From NCBI RefSeq assembly GCF_000416235.1, contig NZ_ATLO01000007.1:124001-188000 (forward strand): 64,000 bases of DNA. The letters run 5' to 3'. A program made the translations under genes and the position numbers. The DNA is from Pseudomonas sp. CFII64. GTDB taxonomy: Bacteria > Pseudomonadota > Gammaproteobacteria > Pseudomonadales > Pseudomonadaceae. The notes below the pieces were generated by a model, which was not told the origin of the DNA, ran no database searches, and was given only the letters and a program-made list of their open reading frames with translations. Shown here in pieces: positions 56,078-64,000 of the stretch. The first letter of the stretch is position 1, and the number at the start of each line of letters is the position of its first letter.

Positions 56078-57320
56078 TAGTGGTTAGCCAGGTCTGACGG
56101 GCCTGCTGGCTCCTGCGCTCGGCAATCCACGGCATTACATCGTGTACCAACAAGGGTCGGGATATGAAATACCCTTGCAGCGATGCACCGTCCAGCGCCA
56201 TCACCGAGTAGAAATCGTCAACAGACTCAACCCCTTCAAATACCACGTCCAGCGACATTTGCCGGGCGATCAGCATTGCTCCGGCAACCACGGCACCTTT
56301 GCGCGAGTCCTCTGCCATATCACGCACGAATTCAGCGGGCAGCTTGAGCTCGGTGAAAGGCAGCTGCAGCAACCGTTCAAGGTTCGACGCGCCGGTCCCG
56401 AAATCATCGATGGACAGCTTGCAGCCCTGCATGCGCAAGCGCAGCAGACCTTCTACTTGCCAGGTCGCAGGTTCGGGAGCCGCCTGCTCGACGATTTCCA
56501 GGGTCAGGATCTGCGCGGGTAATCCGAAATGCACCAGCCGGGCGAGCACCTGCTCGGCAAAATCGGGCTGTTCCAGTATTTGCGGGGTGATGTTGACCGC
56601 CACCGGCAGCGCCTCGCCCTGCTCGCACAGCATATCGGCAGACAGTTTCAGCGCCAGACCGAGCACGCGCCAGGTCAACGGCACCATCAATCCCGCGCCA
56701 TCCAGGGCCGGGATGAAGCAGTCGGGGGTTAGCAGTCCATATTCCGGATGCTGCCAGCGCACCAAAGCTTCCACACCGAGTACTTCACCAGACAGGCTGA
56801 CCTTGGGTTGATAACAGGCGACCCATTGCTCGGACAACACCGACACATCGATTGGCCCATCCTGTGCCGCCGGGTACAGTTCCTCGAAGCTCAAGGCGGA
56901 ACGTGGGCTCGGCAAGGGTTCGTCGCAAGCATCCGGCAACACATCGTACGCTTCCAGCAATTCGCCGATAGCGACTGTAGACGCCGGTTTTTGCAGGCAG
57001 CCCAGCACCGTGATGCCCTGTTGCCGAGCCAGCTGCGCAACGCTTTCCTGAACGCTGGACTCGGTGCTGCTGAGGATGATCACGGCGCGCGCCTGACCGC
57101 TCAACGCCAGATGACGGATCAGCTCCAGACCATCAGGCCCTTCCATCATCAGATCGCAAATGGCGATGTCCACCCCGCCGCGTTTGTCCAATGACTGCCG
57201 CGCCTGAGCCACGCTGGGGGCAGTCAGCACATCGAAAATCTGATTGGCGTTGAGCATTTGATGCAACGCCATCAGCTGGAAAGGGTTGTCTTCGAGTATC
57301 AATACGGTAAGTGAACGCAC
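56046..57320 (-). CDS. REC-EAL c-di-GMP phosphodiesterase, RocR-like
   Basis: A protein of 424 residues. The receiver domain has D56 (DIAICDLMMEG). The EAL domain starts near 165 with EAL itself at 184-186 (GVEALVRW). Other catalytic residues are in place: Asn in NITPQI, Glu in LEIVEQ, DDFGTG, Lys in ELKLPAEF, EGVES and Gln in LQGYF. It should therefore degrade c-di-GMP. In the Roc/Sad system RocR competes with RocA for phosphate from RocS. 83 bases separate it from the kinase gene upstream. Confidence 0.88.
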   Translation of the reverse strand: MRSLTVLILEDNPFQLMALHQMLNANQIFDVLTAPSVAQARQSLDKRGGVDIAICDLMMEGPDGLELIRHLALSGQARAVIILSSTESSVQESVAQLARQQGITVLGCLQKPASTVAIGELLEAYDVLPDACDEPLPSPRSALSFEELYPAAQDGPIDVSVLSEQWVACYQPKVSLSGEVLGVEALVRWQHPEYGLLTPDCFIPALDGAGLMVPLTWRVLGLALKLSADMLCEQGEALPVAVNITPQILEQPDFAEQVLARLVHFGLPAQILTLEIVEQAAPEPATWQVEGLLRLRMQGCKLSIDDFGTGASNLERLLQLPFTELKLPAEFVRDMAEDSRKGAVVAGAMLIARQMSLDVVFEGVESVDDFYSVMALDGASLQGYFISRPLLVHDVMPWIAERRSQQARQTWLTTISQDHSPAGR

Positions 57321-57392
57321 GATCGGTTTCCTGACTCCAGGCCGCCTGGCCGAATGCCTTGTACTTTAACCAGCCACTCCCCCCTTGCCCTA

Positions 57393-57406
57393 TAGGACAT
57401 GTCCTA
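57393..57406. promoter_or_regulatory. 14-bp perfect palindrome TAGGACATGTCCTA
   Basis: Overlaps the kinase stop codon and lies 73 bases before the REC-EAL start. It contains two TAGGA half-sites in inverted orientation, like those upstream of the response regulator. It could be a binding site of the NarL-family regulator controlling the REC-EAL gene separately from the kinase. Confidence 0.45.
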
Positions 57407-60400
57407 AATGAGGGACCGATCCATCTGCAAAATGATGTCGGCGCGTAGGCGAACCATGGATCGTTGCAGGATTGGCCAGTGCTCATCCAGAGCGGCTTGC
57501 GATTTATCACGTGCGTGTTCGTCAACAGCCGCGCAGGCCCTGGCGAGTTCGACAGCATCAACCAGACAGGCAGCGCCTTTCAAACGGTGCGTAATTGCGC
57601 TCAGGGCCTTCCAGTCGTGCCGCTCTACAGCCTGTTGAATCAAACCCTGCTCCTGATCCAGGTTTCTGCAGAGTTCGGCAAGCATGCGCTGCATTTGTTC
57701 ATGATTGGCCTGGGTCAGACGCCTTAACGCGTCCATATCGAAGCTCAGTGGCGGCGCGTGGGCCGCAAGGAGCTGAGCCAGACGCTCAAGGGAAACAGGT
57801 TTCACGATGACCGCATCCATACCTGCGGCAATGCAGCGCTGTTCCTCTCCCACCAACGCGTTGGCGGTACAGCCGATGATCGGGCAACGCCAACGTGGCT
57901 GCTCGCCTTCCAATAACCGAATCGCCTCGGCCAGCTGATAACCGGTCATGCCGGGCATGTTGCAATCGGTGAGCAATAGATCAAACGCCTGCTCACGCCA
58001 CAACTTCAGCGCCAATTGCCCCTCTTCAACCGCCACGACCTGATGACCAAGGAACTCAAGCTGTTGAGTCATGACCAGACGGTTCGCGGAAAGATCGTCG
58101 ACGACCAGCACCCGCAAGCAGCGTAGCGCCGCTGTCTGAATCGGCGTTGAGATCGAAGTGGCGGGCACCTCGGCACCACGCTTGATGGGGATATCTACGA
58201 TAATTTCAGTGCCGGTTTGTCCCTCCTCGCTGGACAGACTGATCTTGCCCCCCATCAATTCGACCAGCTGTTTGCAAATACTCAGCCCCAACCCTGTTCC
58301 GCCATAAGTGCCAGCAATCTCTTCGCTGCCCTGGACGAATGGCTGGAACAACTCCCTTTGCTGCTCGGGGCTGATTCCAACACCTGAGTCACGAACGCTG
58401 ATGTGCAATAGCACCGACTCGGCGTCACGGGACGTGGCGTCGATACCCAGAACCACCGCGCCCTGCTCGGTAAATTTCAATGCGTTAGCCAGCAGATTGT
58501 GCAGAACCTGACGTAGACGCAGCGCGTCCAGCTGATAAACGCCCTGTGCTCTCTCGGCGAAATTCAGGGACAGGTCAACGTCTTTTTCCGCAGCCTGAGC
58601 CTCGAACAGCTGAACGATGCCTTCCATGAATGGCTGCAAAGGCACCAGTGCCAGGTTCAACCGCAGACTTCCCGCTTCGATTTTTGCCAGATCGAGGCTT
58701 TCGCCGATCAGTTCGACCAGCTCCGTTGCCGACCGAAAGGCCGTTTCCAGGCCTTGGGATGGGGCTTGGCCAAGGCGCAGCGCTTTTTCCCGCTCCAGCT
58801 CCAGCAAGCCGATGATCGCCCCCATCGGCGTGCGGATTTCGTGACTCATACTGGCCAGAAACGCACTTTTGGCCTCGCTGGCCCGGTCCGCCTGCTGGCG
58901 GGCGTCCCTTAACTGGGATTCCAACAGTTTGCGGTCGGTAATATCAATCCAGCCCCCCAACAGACCTTGCAGCTGACCGTCGGCACGGAAAAACGGTACG
59001 GTCCATTGCCGGGCATCAATCCGTCTGTCGACCAGCTGCATGCTGCGGTCCACAAACATAGGCTTACGGGTTTTCAGCAACGTCAGGTAATCAGCATGCA
59101 ATTGCTGCGCGCTTTCGTGAGGAATCACGTCGACGTCAATCAGACGTCGGCCGTTCATCTGTTCAAAACTGACCCCGAAACTTTCTTCGTAGCTGCTGTT
59201 GCAGGAAACCAGGCGCCCCATGAGATCACGAACGTAAATCGGGTTGGGTATGCCATTGAGCAGCGCATGCTTGAATGCGAGTTGATCGTTAAGCGCTTCT
59301 TCGGCTTTCTGGCGCTGGCGAATCTGACCCTGCAAGCGGCTGCTCCAGATCATGGAAACCATGCCAATGAGCAACGCCACAACCAGCAACCAGTAAATCC
59401 AGGCCGGAATCCGGTTCCAGATTGAAGGCTGCGGGACCACCGCACCCAGCCATTTCATGCGAATGGCGCGCATTTCAGGCACCGGAAACTCTTCAAGGGC
59501 CTTGTTCAGAATACTCAGCAACTCCGGCTGGGCCTTGATCACCGAAAACCGGTCCGGGGACCAGCGGCCATCGACACTGCGACCCACCTTGAGTGTGTCG
59601 GGCAGATTCAGGTGAGCGCCCGCTTCATTCTGCACAGTCGCGTCGGCCTGACCGTTGGCGACCTGCTGACGCGCCTCTTCGTAAGTCGACACCTGACGCA
59701 GCTTGACTGCGGGAAACTCGCGCCGGATCACTTCTTCCAGCGCGTGCCGGGCGGGCAATGCCAGCGTCCGCCCCGTCAAATCCTTCAGCGATGCAGGCGA
59801 CTCGCTGCCTGCCCGCACCACGAAGACCCAACTGTTGCCCCCAAAGGCATAGGTGAAATCGAGGATTTTCCGCCGCTCGTTGTTTTCCGCCAGGGTTGTG
59901 TTCATGTCGGCTTGAGCGGCGCGCAGAAGATTCAGGGTCGCGCGGGTCGAAGCGACTTCCGCATGCACGAACTGCAGACCGGTCAGACGGGAGATTCTCG
60001 CCAGAATATCCACGTTCAAACCCACCCACTGGCCGTTCGCGTCTTTGTAGATATAGGGCGGATGCTGACTGGTGGCCACCGTGACATTGGGGTGTTTGAC
60101 GATCCATTTTCTTTCGGCATTGCTCAGCGTTATGCGCTGGCCATTCACATCGGAGCCCAGACCCAGCGTCCAGCGGCCGAGAATTTCGCGGTTAAGGGCC
60201 GTACCGAGGCTGTTCAACGCTTGATTGATCATCGCCAGCAGCCGCTTCTGGTCGTCCCGAACTGCAAACGCAAAGCCCATCGGCGGCAGCGCGCTCTCGA
60301 ACTTGATCTGGAAATCCAGATACGGATGCAAGGCGATGTAGGAGCGCGCGATCACTTCATTGCCAATGAAGGCGTCGGCTTCACCGTGACTCAAGGCTTC

Positions 60401-61033
60401 CAGGGCACTGAACAGGTTCGGCGCAAGAATGATCTCGCTGTCCGGATACGTCGTATGCACGACATGATCATCGGCATAGCCATCGAGCAATACGATCTTT
60501 TTTCCGGCCAGATGGGGCGGCAGTTCTGTGTCGGAGCCGCGACCGATGACGAACGAGCGATCCGGCATATAGTCGCTTGAATAGGCTAACCCGGACACTC
60601 CGCGCTCATAGCCGTTGGCGCTGGTCAGGATATCGATCGTCCCGTTGCGTAACGCAACAACCGCCTCATGCCGTTTGGCGAAACCCACGACCTCAATCGT
60701 TGTACCCAGCTTACTGCCAATCAGGCTCAGGTAATCGGCGCTGATTCCCTGGTAACGGTTGTGGTCGCTGGTGATGTCGATGGGTTCATAGTCTGCAATG
60801 GAAATGCCGACGCGCAGTTTTTTGCGCTGCTGCAGCCATTGGCGATCCGGGATGTCGAGCGCCAGGGGTTCGAGCACCACAAAAGGCGCCACAAGATTGA
60901 ACGGCAGGCTCTGGGCGGCGAAGGCCCGTTGACTGAGCAGCAGCAATATCGACAAGAAAACCGCGTGAAATACGCGATTATTCGCTGCATGGCCGGGCGC
61001 CTTCAAAGCACGCACAATGTTTGTTTCTTTCAC
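57404..61033 (-). CDS. BvgS/RocS-type hybrid sensor histidine kinase
   Basis: A protein of 1209 residues. A signal peptide is followed by two tandem type 3 solute-binding (Venus flytrap) domains (about 45-290 and 305-545), one membrane helix (about 553-575), a PAS domain (about 600-710) and HisKA with H731 in SMSHEIRTPMG. HATPase comes next, then a receiver with D1023 in LLTDCNMPG and Hpt with H1149 in ITHRLKGAACLV. This is the full BvgS phosphorelay. Start GTG at 61033. Partners are the REC-EAL and NarL-type genes next to it. Confidence 0.9.
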   Translation of the reverse strand: MKETNIVRALKAPGHAANNRVFHAVFLSILLLLSQRAFAAQSLPFNLVAPFVVLEPLALDIPDRQWLQQRKKLRVGISIADYEPIDITSDHNRYQGISADYLSLIGSKLGTTIEVVGFAKRHEAVVALRNGTIDILTSANGYERGVSGLAYSSDYMPDRSFVIGRGSDTELPPHLAGKKIVLLDGYADDHVVHTTYPDSEIILAPNLFSALEALSHGEADAFIGNEVIARSYIALHPYLDFQIKFESALPPMGFAFAVRDDQKRLLAMINQALNSLGTALNREILGRWTLGLGSDVNGQRITLSNAERKWIVKHPNVTVATSQHPPYIYKDANGQWVGLNVDILARISRLTGLQFVHAEVASTRATLNLLRAAQADMNTTLAENNERRKILDFTYAFGGNSWVFVVRAGSESPASLKDLTGRTLALPARHALEEVIRREFPAVKLRQVSTYEEARQQVANGQADATVQNEAGAHLNLPDTLKVGRSVDGRWSPDRFSVIKAQPELLSILNKALEEFPVPEMRAIRMKWLGAVVPQPSIWNRIPAWIYWLLVVALLIGMVSMIWSSRLQGQIRQRQKAEEALNDQLAFKHALLNGIPNPIYVRDLMGRLVSCNSSYEESFGVSFEQMNGRRLIDVDVIPHESAQQLHADYLTLLKTRKPMFVDRSMQLVDRRIDARQWTVPFFRADGQLQGLLGGWIDITDRKLLESQLRDARQQADRASEAKSAFLASMSHEIRTPMGAIIGLLELEREKALRLGQAPSQGLETAFRSATELVELIGESLDLAKIEAGSLRLNLALVPLQPFMEGIVQLFEAQAAEKDVDLSLNFAERAQGVYQLDALRLRQVLHNLLANALKFTEQGAVVLGIDATSRDAESVLLHISVRDSGVGISPEQQRELFQPFVQGSEEIAGTYGGTGLGLSICKQLVELMGGKISLSSEEGQTGTEIIVDIPIKRGAEVPATSISTPIQTAALRCLRVLVVDDLSANRLVMTQQLEFLGHQVVAVEEGQLALKLWREQAFDLLLTDCNMPGMTGYQLAEAIRLLEGEQPRWRCPIIGCTANALVGEEQRCIAAGMDAVIVKPVSLERLAQLLAAHAPPLSFDMDALRRLTQANHEQMQRMLAELCRNLDQEQGLIQQAVERHDWKALSAITHRLKGAACLVDAVELARACAAVDEHARDKSQAALDEHWPILQRSMVRLRADIILQMDRSLI

Positions 61034-61090
61034 TAAAACTGACTCATCCGCAGGTCCTCAACCCCCAAAGTTTGGCATGCGGAAATGAGA

Positions 61091-61112
61091 AGGCCCGCCG
61101 GGTGGCGGGCCT
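61091..61112 (-). terminator. Hairpin terminator after thrC
   Basis: AGGCCCGCC and GGCGGGCCT form a perfect 9-bp stem with a four-base loop, 23 bases after the thrC stop. The following TCTCATTT is U-poor, so it is a weaker terminator. It separates thrC from the kinase gene reading the same way. Confidence 0.7.
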
Positions 61113-61135
61113 AAAGTTGTTACACAACGATACCG

Positions 61136-62545
61136 TTACAACGGTTTGCCACGATTGCCATGCTGGCTGACGAAGGCCTGTATGGCTTTGAGGTCGTTTG
61201 GCAAGACAGTGCAGCGTTCGTCACGCTCGAATAAATCAGACAAATGTGCAGGTAGTTCAAGCGCTTTTCCTACGCCCGCCTTCTCCACTGCCTCAGGGAA
61301 TTTGACCGGATGGGCGGTGCCGAGGATCACCATCGGCGTATCCAGGCTGCGACGGCAGGCGCGAGCCGCCTTGACGCCGATGGCGGTGTGCGGATCCAGC
61401 AGCTCACCGGTTTGCGCAAACACCTCGGCGATGGTTTCGCAGGTCTGTTCGTCACTGACCGCCAGGGAGTCGAACAGCTTGCGGGTTTCGGTCCAGCGCT
61501 CGTCTTCAACGCTGAAACCGCCACCTTGCTTGAACGTATCCATCAGACCGGCAATGGCCGCGCCGTTGCGACCGTGCATGTCGAACAGCAGCCGCTCGAA
61601 GTTCGACGAGACCATGATGTCCATCGAAGGCGACAACGTGGCGTGCAGGGTTTCCTTGACGTACTGATTGCCGCTCATGAAGCGGTGCAGGATGTCGTTG
61701 CGGTTGGTGGCGACGATCAGCTGGTTGATCGGCAGCCCCATGTTGCGGGCCAGGTAACCGGCGAAGATGTCGCCGAAGTTGCCGGTCGGCACCGAGAACG
61801 ACACCGAACGCGCCGGGCCACCCAACTGCAGGGCCGCATGGAAGTAGTAGACGATCTGGGCCATGATCCGCGCCCAGTTGATCGAGTTGACCGCCACCAG
61901 CCGCGTGCCCTTGAGGAAAGCCTGGTCAGCGAAGCTGTTCTTGACCATTTCCTGGCAGTCGTCGAAGTTGCCTTCGACGGCGATGTTGTGGATGTTATCG
62001 CCGAAGATGGTGGTCATCTGCCGACGCTGAACGTCCGAAACCCGGTTGTTGGGGTGCAGGATGAAGATGTCGACGTTGTCGCAGCGACGACAGCCTTCAA
62101 TCGCTGCCGAACCGGTATCGCCGGAAGTTGCGCCCAGAATCACCACACGCTCGCCGCGCTTGGCCAGCACGTAGTCGAGCAGACGACCCAGCAGTTGCAG
62201 CGCGAAGTCCTTGAACGCCAGGGTCGGGCCGTGAAACAGCTCCAGCACCCATTCGTTGCCGTTCAACTGACGCAGCGGCGCCACCGAACTGTGGGCAAAC
62301 ACGCCGTAGGTTTCTTCGAGAATCTTCTTGAAATCCGCATCCGGGATGCTCCCGGTCACGAAGGGGCGCATCACGCGGAAGGCCAGTTCGTGATAAGGCA
62401 GGCCGGCCCAGGAAGCGATTTCTTCCTGGGTGAAGCGCGGCAGGTTTTCCGGCACATACAGGCCGCCATCGCTGGCCAGGCCAGTGAGCAGCACGTCTTC
62501 GAAATTCAGCGCAGGCGCTTGGCCGCGGGTACTGATATAGCGCAT
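61136..62545 (-). CDS. thrC: Threonine synthase
   Basis: A PLP enzyme that converts O-phosphohomoserine to threonine; 469 residues. The N-terminal MRYISTRGQAPALNFEDVLLTGLA is the long-form ThrC start, the PLP lysine is K112 in LAFKDFALQLLG, and the phosphate loop is SVPTGNFGDI. It follows hom in the same direction with a 104-bp gap that holds an inverted repeat. Confidence 0.96.
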   Translation of the reverse strand: MRYISTRGQAPALNFEDVLLTGLASDGGLYVPENLPRFTQEEIASWAGLPYHELAFRVMRPFVTGSIPDADFKKILEETYGVFAHSSVAPLRQLNGNEWVLELFHGPTLAFKDFALQLLGRLLDYVLAKRGERVVILGATSGDTGSAAIEGCRRCDNVDIFILHPNNRVSDVQRRQMTTIFGDNIHNIAVEGNFDDCQEMVKNSFADQAFLKGTRLVAVNSINWARIMAQIVYYFHAALQLGGPARSVSFSVPTGNFGDIFAGYLARNMGLPINQLIVATNRNDILHRFMSGNQYVKETLHATLSPSMDIMVSSNFERLLFDMHGRNGAAIAGLMDTFKQGGGFSVEDERWTETRKLFDSLAVSDEQTCETIAEVFAQTGELLDPHTAIGVKAARACRRSLDTPMVILGTAHPVKFPEAVEKAGVGKALELPAHLSDLFERDERCTVLPNDLKAIQAFVSQHGNRGKPL

Positions 62546-62583
62546 AAGTCAAACCTTCGGTTTGAGCTTCAAGCTTCAAGCGT

Positions 62584-62626
62584 CAAGCTGCAAGTTCGAA
62601 GCGATAGGCTCCTGGCTTGCAGCTTG
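62584..62626. repeat. 11-bp inverted repeat in the hom-thrC gap
   Basis: CAAGCTGCAAG (62584-62594) and CTTGCAGCTTG (62616-62626), with related CTTCAAGCTTCAAGC before it and GCTTGCAGC after it. This style of AAGCTGCAAG repeat is scattered in pseudomonad intergenic DNA. It could form a hairpin between the two cistrons. Confidence 0.7.
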
Positions 62627-62649
62627 TCGCTGACCGCTTGCAGCTGTGT

Positions 62650-63954
62650 TTAATTGAGATGTTCAACCCGAATCCGGACCACCGGACCCACCACATCCTG
62701 CAACGCTTCCAGTGCCTGGATCGCGTCATTCATGCGCTGCTCGATCACGCGATGGGTCAACAGAATCATCGGCACCAGGCCGTCATGTTCTTCGACTTCC
62801 TTCTGCATGATGGATTCGATGTTGATGCCGCGCTCCGACAGAATGCTCGCCACTTGCGCCAGTACGCCCGGATGATCCTTGGCCTGGATTCGCAGGTAGT
62901 ACGCGCTTTCGCAGGCTTCGATCGGCAGGATCGGATGCGCGGAAAGCGAGTCCGGCTGGAAGGCCAGGTGCGGTACGCGATTTTCCGGATCGGAAGTCAT
63001 GGCGCGCACGACGTCCACCAGGTCAGCGATTACCGACGAAGCCGTAGGCTCCATGCCGGCACCGGCGCCGTAGAACAGCGTCGAGCCCGCTGCGTCGCCA
63101 TTGACCATCACCGCGTTCATCACGCCGTTGACGTTGGCGATCAGTCGATCGGCCGGGATCAGCGTCGGGTGAACACGCAACTCGATGCCGGCGGCAGTGC
63201 TGCGCGCCACACCCAGGTGCTTGATGCGATAGCCCAGCGCTTCGGCGTAATTCACGTCAGCTGTCGTCAGCTTGGTGATGCCTTCGGTGTAGGCCTTGTC
63301 GAACTGCAGCGGGATACCGAACGCGATGGAAGCCAGAATGGTCAGTTTGTGCGCGGCATCGATGCCTTCGACGTCGAAGGTCGGATCGGCTTCGGCATAA
63401 CCCAGGGCCTGAGCTTCGGCCAGGACGTCCGGGAACGTACGGCCTTTTTCACGCATTTCAGTGAGGATGAAGTTGCCCGTGCCGTTGATGATCCCGGCTA
63501 CCCAGTTGATACGGTTTGCCGACAGTCCTTCACGGATTGCCTTGATCACCGGAATACCGCCTGCCACTGCCGCTTCGAACGCGACGATGACGCCCTTCTC
63601 ACGCGCCTTGGCGAAAATCTCGTTACCGTGCACGGCAATCAGCGCCTTGTTGGCAGTGACGACGTGCTTGCCATTTTCAATGGCTTTGAGGACCAGGTCG
63701 CGGGCTATGGTATAGCCGCCGATCAGCTCGATGACGATATCGATTTCAGGGTTGGTTGCCACCGCGAATACATCGCTGGTGGTCGAGGTACCGGTAATCT
63801 GGCAGTTGGGGTTCGGCGTACGCATGGCAATTTGTGCCACTTCGATTCCACGCCCGGCGCGGCGGGCAATCTCCTCGGCGTTACGCTGAAGTACGTTGAA
63901 GGTACCGCCACCGACAGTACCTAGCCCACAGATGCCTACTTTGACCGGTTTCAC
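62650..63954 (-). CDS. hom: Homoserine dehydrogenase
   Basis: Reduces aspartate semialdehyde to homoserine; 434 residues. The NAD(P)-binding motif is GICGLGTVGGGT near residue 10, the catalytic region includes GTGNFILTEM and EADPTFDVEGIDAAHKL, and a C-terminal ACT domain (about 350-425, YYLRIQAKDHPGVLAQVASIL) gives allosteric control by threonine. The start is GTG at 63954, fixed by GGGGAG seven bases upstream. Together with thrC it supplies threonine. Confidence 0.96.
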   Translation of the reverse strand: MKPVKVGICGLGTVGGGTFNVLQRNAEEIARRAGRGIEVAQIAMRTPNPNCQITGTSTTSDVFAVATNPEIDIVIELIGGYTIARDLVLKAIENGKHVVTANKALIAVHGNEIFAKAREKGVIVAFEAAVAGGIPVIKAIREGLSANRINWVAGIINGTGNFILTEMREKGRTFPDVLAEAQALGYAEADPTFDVEGIDAAHKLTILASIAFGIPLQFDKAYTEGITKLTTADVNYAEALGYRIKHLGVARSTAAGIELRVHPTLIPADRLIANVNGVMNAVMVNGDAAGSTLFYGAGAGMEPTASSVIADLVDVVRAMTSDPENRVPHLAFQPDSLSAHPILPIEACESAYYLRIQAKDHPGVLAQVASILSERGINIESIMQKEVEEHDGLVPMILLTHRVIEQRMNDAIQALEALQDVVGPVVRIRVEHLN

Positions 63955-64000
63955 TATGAACTCCCCGTAAAACGGCCAACGCAAGGCTGGCCGTGGAAAA

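Overview
The window reads as chromosomal core sequence from a Pseudomonas, most probably of the fluorescens lineage. It is GC-rich and nearly every gene has a familiar Pseudomonas counterpart. The intergenic gaps carry REP-type palindromes with GTAG or GTGG heads. From memory, much of the gene order follows P. aeruginosa PAO1 in the PA3667-PA3736 stretch: plsB, mexKJL, rsmJ, tsaB-adk-ppc, a DUF4398 lipoprotein with lptF, lysS-prfB, wspR-A, recJ, thrC-hom. Two blocks sit elsewhere in PAO1: ndvB-dapE-rlmA and a Roc-like signalling locus. I see no tRNA or rRNA gene, CRISPR array, prophage, transposase or integrase.

Layout. 1-1030: the 3' end of sufE/csdE and convergent tcdA. 1321-6431: ndvB-like glucan synthase, dapE, rlmA and a small conserved gene. 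6607-9867: plsB and a DUF4197 exported protein. 10046-14947: the MexJK-type RND pump, with its TetR repressor mexL divergent across an inverted-repeat operator. 15278-19582: rsmJ, an orphan protein with an internal duplication, an extensin-family protein, a PEP mutase-like enzyme, DUF72 and a small gene. 19924-24820: tsaB, adk, ppc and a small conserved protein. 25082-26332: two envelope lipoproteins (DUF4398, LptF/OmpA-like) behind a good AlgU-type promoter. 26550-30462: a small membrane protein, a lipoprotein hydrolase, a DUF1704 metallopeptidase-like protein, a lipoprotein and a TetR regulator. 30686-33381: lysS and prfB, the latter with the classic RF2 programmed frameshift.

33635-42222 is a complete Wsp surface-sensing operon, transcribed wspA-B-C-D-E-F-R. 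Several of its genes overlap by ATGA, and it ends in a GGEEF diguanylate cyclase. 42524-43291 is a DUF533/YebE-like gene. 43498-49114 is a YdcSTUV-like polyamine ABC transporter followed by gamma-aminobutyraldehyde dehydrogenase. 49664-53181 holds an Old Yellow Enzyme, recJ and yaeQ. 53515-61033 holds a periplasmic binding-protein-like gene, a candidate structured small RNA beside a DUF3509 gene, and a BvgS/Roc-type module: a NarL-family regulator, a REC-EAL phosphodiesterase and a 1209-residue hybrid kinase. The window closes with thrC and hom. Two c-di-GMP circuits, one that makes it (WspR) and one that degrades it (RocR-like), therefore lie about 20 kb apart.

The least explained material is intergenic. 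It includes two copies of a ~148-bp dispersed repeat with compensatory changes in a hairpin (33484-33631 and 49351-49498), a tandem array of composite REP units (14999-15263), a 12-bp array of REP heads inside the transporter operon, the small RNA candidate, and TAGGA-type palindromes at the Roc-like locus. I did not find a convincing wholly new multi-gene system.
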